In this document: positions 60,116 through 64,000 of the stretch, in pieces
Position numbering within the stretch: position 1 is the stretch's first letter
How the letters are laid out: each line of letters starts with the position of its first letter
From: Scleromitrula shiraiana
Lineage: Eukaryota; Ascomycota; Leotiomycetes; Helotiales; Sclerotiniaceae
Direction of reading: 5' to 3'
Length of the DNA: 64,000 bases
NCBI GenBank assembly: GCA_028455995.1
Contig: JABELC010000007.1
Coordinates: 2,164,001 to 2,228,000 of the forward strand
Program-made: the position numbers and the translations under genes
Notes under the pieces: generated by a model
Databases searched by the model: none
Seen by the model: the letters and a program-made list of their open reading frames with translations, nothing else
What the model was told of the DNA's origin: nothing

Positions 60116-60914
60116 AGATATGATGAGAGATGAGATGAGAGATAAACTTAGTAAAGGCGGAAGTGGGAGTAGGAGAGTTACTCACTTAGTTATTAGCTAC
60201 TAGTATAGGTGAAAGTGGAAGTAGAAGGAAAGTCTAAAAGCTGGGTAGCTAGTAGTACTCGGTTATATTACTAGTATGTAGATAATTTGATAGTTCTTTT
60301 TTCTTTTTCTTTCTCTTTCTCTATTTTTTATTATGATTTTTGTTTTATTTTGGATTTATTTGTGTATTTATTTGTGCGTTTATTTATTTATTTATAAGTT
60401 ATCTATTCCAAGTCCTTTTCCTCAATTTATCAATCAATCGCCAAACTAAAACTCTACTTCGTAATCGTAATCGTACATAAATATCATATACAAATCTCAT
60501 GCACCCACCCTCCCCGCACCGCCCCGCCAGCACCGCCATCATTCAATCCAATGCATCCACCTCAATTACGTACAAATCCACTTGTTTTTTTATTATCTGA
60601 GGAGGGAAGAAAGAGGGGCTACTTTAATTCTAGATTTAGATGTGGTGAGGTTAGAAGGTTGATCCTTTTTTGGTCGTGAGTGGGAGTGGTTTTGTTTTGT
60701 TTTGTGCAGTGAGTGTTGTGTTGTGTTGTATTGTGTTGTGTTGGTCTATATCTATGCGTCTTTTTTCTTTGCTTTGGGATTTTTTTACTTTTTTCTTGCT
60801 TTTTGAGGAAATTAGACTCGTGGGTTCAATTACATGGAGTGGAATGGGAGTGGAGTGGAGTAGGAGAATGAAGGTGGGTGAGTAAATTTGTAGGTGACTG
60901 AGTATCTGGTTAAT

Positions 60915-60939
60915 CCCTACGGTATCACGTATTCAGGGA
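60915..60939 (+). repeat. Left terminal inverted repeat
   Basis: Starts CCCTACGGTATCACG and ends TATTCAGGGA; preceded by AAT (60912-60914). Confidence 0.85.
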
Positions 60940-61817
60940 GCGAACCTGAATAGAATTCAATGACTTTCCTAAATGAACTTCAGAAAATCGGCCATTTTAA
61001 TATCTAGGCATATTAAAACTTTAAACATCAATATATTAAACTTGCAATTAACTAAAAGTTGAATTTCATATAGTATAAAATAGTCAAATTTAAATTTAAA
61101 GATTAACTTCAAATAAACTTTGAATAAAATCCGGGTAAAATTTATCGATTTTAAATTTTATTTAAAATAGCTTTGTTGTTAATCTTATATATATATATTA
61201 TAGGGTTATTATTCAATTTTTTAATAGATTTTTATTAGTTAAAGATTTATTTAATCTTTTATTAATTTAATTTAATCTAATTTATATAAATATAATTTTA
61301 AGCTTTATAATTTTAGATTATAAGGCTTTAACTATTTCTAATTTCAACTTTATTTTTTATAAATTAACAATTTTATTATTTTAAAGAAGATGATTTTCTA
61401 TAAGAAATTATAGAATTTAAAGGTATATTTATATTATTTTTTGAAATATACTAATATTAATTTAAGCATATTAATAATAAGAAGAGTATAGGGTTAATTT
61501 TGATATATTAACTAAATTAGGAAATAATGAAGTATATTAATTATTAATATATATTAATTTTATATACAAATGTAATTTTGTATATAAATATAATTTTGTA
61601 TATAAATGTAATTTTATATGTAAATATAAATAGAAATGTATTAATTTTGTATATAAATATTATATTAATTTGGTTTTATATAATTATTTGAAATAAACTT
61701 GAAAATTTAGGTTGAATTTGTATTAGTAAATGATTACTCCCCGAAAATCAACTTATAATGCAATTGAAATTTCAATTATAGTATGAAAATTTCCTTTTTT
61801 GAATGGTATTCAAGAAA

Positions 61818-61842
61818 TCCCTGAATAGGTGATACCGTAGGG
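61818..61842 (-). repeat. Right terminal inverted repeat
   Basis: Reverse complement of the left repeat with one mismatch (G/C at position 15); followed by AAT (61843-61845). Confidence 0.85.
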
Positions 61843-64000
61843 AATGGGAATATGGCTACATGGGTGAATGAACGATATACTACTAAGAGATGATATATAT
61901 GTGGTTTATGATGGGACGTAGATAGAGGGAGTACCGATACGTATGGCATGCTGGGGTAATTGGGAGTAGGTGTGGAGATGGGAGGATTTGGGTATATCTG
62001 ACTCATTGTTATGTATATACGATTCTACTATCATATCATCCTATAATTATAATCATAACTATAACTATAACTATAACTATAACTATAACTATAACTATAA
62101 CTATAACTATATCGTTTATTCATACGTCAATACAGCGTCCACTTACGTGTATGTGCATGCACAGCGACGGAAACAAGAATGTCGGTTTTGATGTAGAGTT
62201 TGCTATGAATGAAATGCACTCGATGATCATAAAGACTATTGGAATTAAATAAATAGATCGAATTAATTTCGACCAACTCAAAACTCAATGGATTGGAATG
62301 ACCAGAAACATGAGGGTAAAGTTTATAAGAGGAACAGTGCGAAGAAGATAAAGCATGACCATAGCGAGGGAAATAACTAGAGGGAGAGGGAGGAAGAGAA
62401 TACGGTATATGAAGTAGATGATTGACTTGGTTTATGTGTGGAAGAGATATGGAGTCGGCGTTAGGAGTGAGTAGGGGGGTGGGGGGTGATTCATATATGA
62501 ATTTGGGTCTTCTATCTGTTTGTTCCTCTCCTCCTTCTCGATAGTATATGCATTACTTTCCTGGACTTTCTACTGAGCTTTCTAATACGTACTGATATAC
62601 CGGCTAATTGATTTGTTGATGTTGATGTTGAGTTTGCTTTTGATTTGTTTGTTTCTTAGTCGTTTGAATGGTTATTAATGTGATTATGAATGTGAGATGT
62701 TGAGATTAGATTGGATTTAGACTCGGACTAGATTAAGTTCTGGTTTATGGTTAAATGGGTCGGTTAGGTTCTTGTATGGGGGAAGTGAATGTGTGGATGA
62801 TGGCGCAATAAGTGAGTGAGTGGGATTTGGCGAAAAGAAAGAGGGAGAGAAGGGAGAATGGGGTATGGTAGGTGCTAGGTGGTACTGTCGGGTTTAATGA
62901 GTGATGAGTAAAAGTCTAGAGAATACGGGGAAGAGAGGAATGGAGCAGTGATAATAGGTTGAGATCGAATTAGATGGATGAGTGGGTCATCTAAGAGGGG
63001 GTCCTGAAACGGGAGGATCATAGGTGTGATATGGGTGGATGGGTGGATGAGAACGGATTGTATAAGTGGGAAGACGGGGAGGAAGAAGGTGGATAGATAG
63101 GGGAGAAGGGGATCATGAGATGGGATGTGATTGGAAGAGATGGGGAGAAAAAAGGGAGAAAGACATAGGATTACATGAATGGACCAATCGATTGATGAAA
63201 GTCAGTTGAATTGAGTATGGAAAACGATACAGCGAATATGGTTTATAGGAATGTTTGGGAACTATTTGAATGTAGTGATCTTGAAGTCTATTGAAGTGTA
63301 ATGAGATGAGTTGTCTGTATTAAGTGTAGTAGTAGGAAAAGGAGGGGGGACAGGTAAATTCCTTATAATTTTGATATCGGGAACGACAAATGATGATGAG
63401 GATTATTGGGAGGTTGAATTTGATATTGAGGGTTTTCTTGCACTTTGAAAGGAAGAAGGATCTCTGCAGCCTTCTTGCTTGATTATCTGATAAGGAAGGG
63501 AAGTGGAAAGGGGGATAGTAATGATGAAAAGAGATGAAGAAGAGAATACAGTATATCGTTTATCCTTGATTTCACGACTTGTAGCTGTATTGAGATTGAA
63601 TGAATAATAGATGATGCTGTGATTAGCATCAAGAGAATATCTAGCAACAATTGTTCAAAGTAAACAATGTGATAACGATGATCATTTTTAAAATCTCTCT
63701 CAATCTCAAATCCAATACATTTCATATATAGTACTCGGGCTTTTGGGTTAACTCTTGGGACTCGAGAGAGAAAATATATTCTGGATCGAATTAGCTTCTA
63801 AGCCCCCCTTTCTCTGATTTAGCGGTACCGCGAAAAATAAAATGTGACGCTTGCTTTCGTCGCTCCGATAAAATTTAGCTTCACCAACTCTAGGATCTTG
63901 TCTACTACTGAATACTTGAGGAATGAAATAAACGATTGATGTTTGCAATGCAAATTAATTAATTCTCTTTTCATTTTCTCAGATTCAGGAGAATTCCTCC
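61843..64000. other. Gene-empty, purine-rich region to the window end
   Basis: No supported gene. From about 62330 to 63140 the plus strand is strongly G/A-rich. Such strand asymmetry often marks a pyrimidine-rich leader of a minus-strand gene; if so, that gene was not found here. Small frames near 63483-63948 lack ATG or features. Confidence 0.5.
62055..62111. repeat. (ATAACT)n hexanucleotide repeat
   Basis: Nine to ten tandem ATAACT units, about 210 bp beyond the right end of the AT-rich element. Confidence 0.95.

Larger units (their letters stand above)
57329..60914. other. Gene-empty region with very dense microsatellites
   Basis: About 3.6 kb without a supported gene. Runs of GGAT (57558-57581), TGCC (about 57705-57719), GAAA (58108-58132), GGAT (58801-58822), TTTA (about 59375-59395) and many GGGAT/GGATG blocks are present. 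The plus strand is G/T- or G/A-rich over long stretches (58650-59300, 59700-60150). All open frames are low-complexity. Confidence 0.6.
60915..61842. mobile_element. AT-rich MITE-like element with 25-bp terminal inverted repeats
   Basis: The 928-bp element is bounded by inverted repeats at 60915-60939 and 61818-61842 (24 of 25 bases pair) and flanked on both sides by AAT, a likely 3-bp target duplication. The interior has no coding frame and is extremely rich in A and T, with many TATA, TTAA and AATT words, as expected for a non-autonomous element worn down by repeat-induced C-to-T mutation. Next to the left end is a hairpin (TATTCAGG, 7 nt, CCTGAATA). An imperfect ~20-bp tandem repeat of GTATATAAATATAATTTT lies at about 61565-61640. 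The superfamily is unknown; a 3-bp duplication is seen in PIF/Harbinger elements. Confidence 0.75.

Noticed and set aside
60909..61845. piggyBac origin of the AT-rich element (TTAA next to CCC at the left end)
   Set aside because: The right flank is GGGAAT, not GGGTTAA, so the TTAA duplication is absent; AAT on both sides fits better.

Overview
The window is from a filamentous ascomycete (Pezizomycotina). The genes have short introns (mostly 49-150 nt) with CTAAC-type branch sites. The cell biology is fungal: a Cdc42 GTPase, tafazzin, Tim23, Vma22, an mRNA guanylyltransferase, a Snx41/Atg20-type sorting nexin, HET-domain genes, a cytochrome P450 and a GPI-anchored wall protein. Gene content and the low GC of the spacers suggest a Leotiomycete such as a Botrytis/Sclerotinia relative, but that placement is inference. 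No bacterial, phage or CRISPR features were seen.

Layout. 0-5 kb: tail of a GPI-anchored protein, a spacer full of microsatellites, mRNA guanylyltransferase (CEG1) and an unknown membrane protein. 6-15.5 kb is an accessory block: a HET-domain gene without a visible start codon, directly abutting a decayed TPR gene with four TAA stops in one frame; a small Gln/Asn/Ser-rich gene with a GC-AG intron, preceded by six copies of an AAAGTCCCC-type motif; an unknown three-exon gene; and a decayed FAD monooxygenase. 15.7-31.2 kb is a dense housekeeping block: a peroxisomal-type carrier with a repetitive C-terminal extension, a NOSIP-like RING protein, tafazzin (with a 19-nt microexon carrying the catalytic His), a tiny membrane protein, an eight-exon Trm732/THADA gene, TIM23 and an unknown 378-residue protein.

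31-41 kb: an AT-rich spacer, a P450, a Pro/Tyr-rich protein with a second GC-AG intron, and a decayed oligopeptide transporter with internal deletions. 41-50 kb: the sorting nexin, an unknown protein with two LRSG repeats, an intron-containing tRNA-Ala(CGC), a second, clearly broken HET gene, and a small secreted protein. 50-64 kb: VMA22 and CDC42 in long spacers loaded with microsatellites, and a 928-bp very AT-rich element with 25-bp terminal inverted repeats and a 3-bp target duplication.

Exon coordinates were worked out by hand from splice consensus and reading-frame continuity. Four broken or decayed genes (TPR, FAD monooxygenase, OPT transporter, HET) interrupt otherwise intact housekeeping genes. 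The most noteworthy items are the repeat-bearing promoter at 10.05-10.52 kb, the TPR/HET junction at 7.8 kb and the inverted-repeat element at 60.9-61.8 kb.
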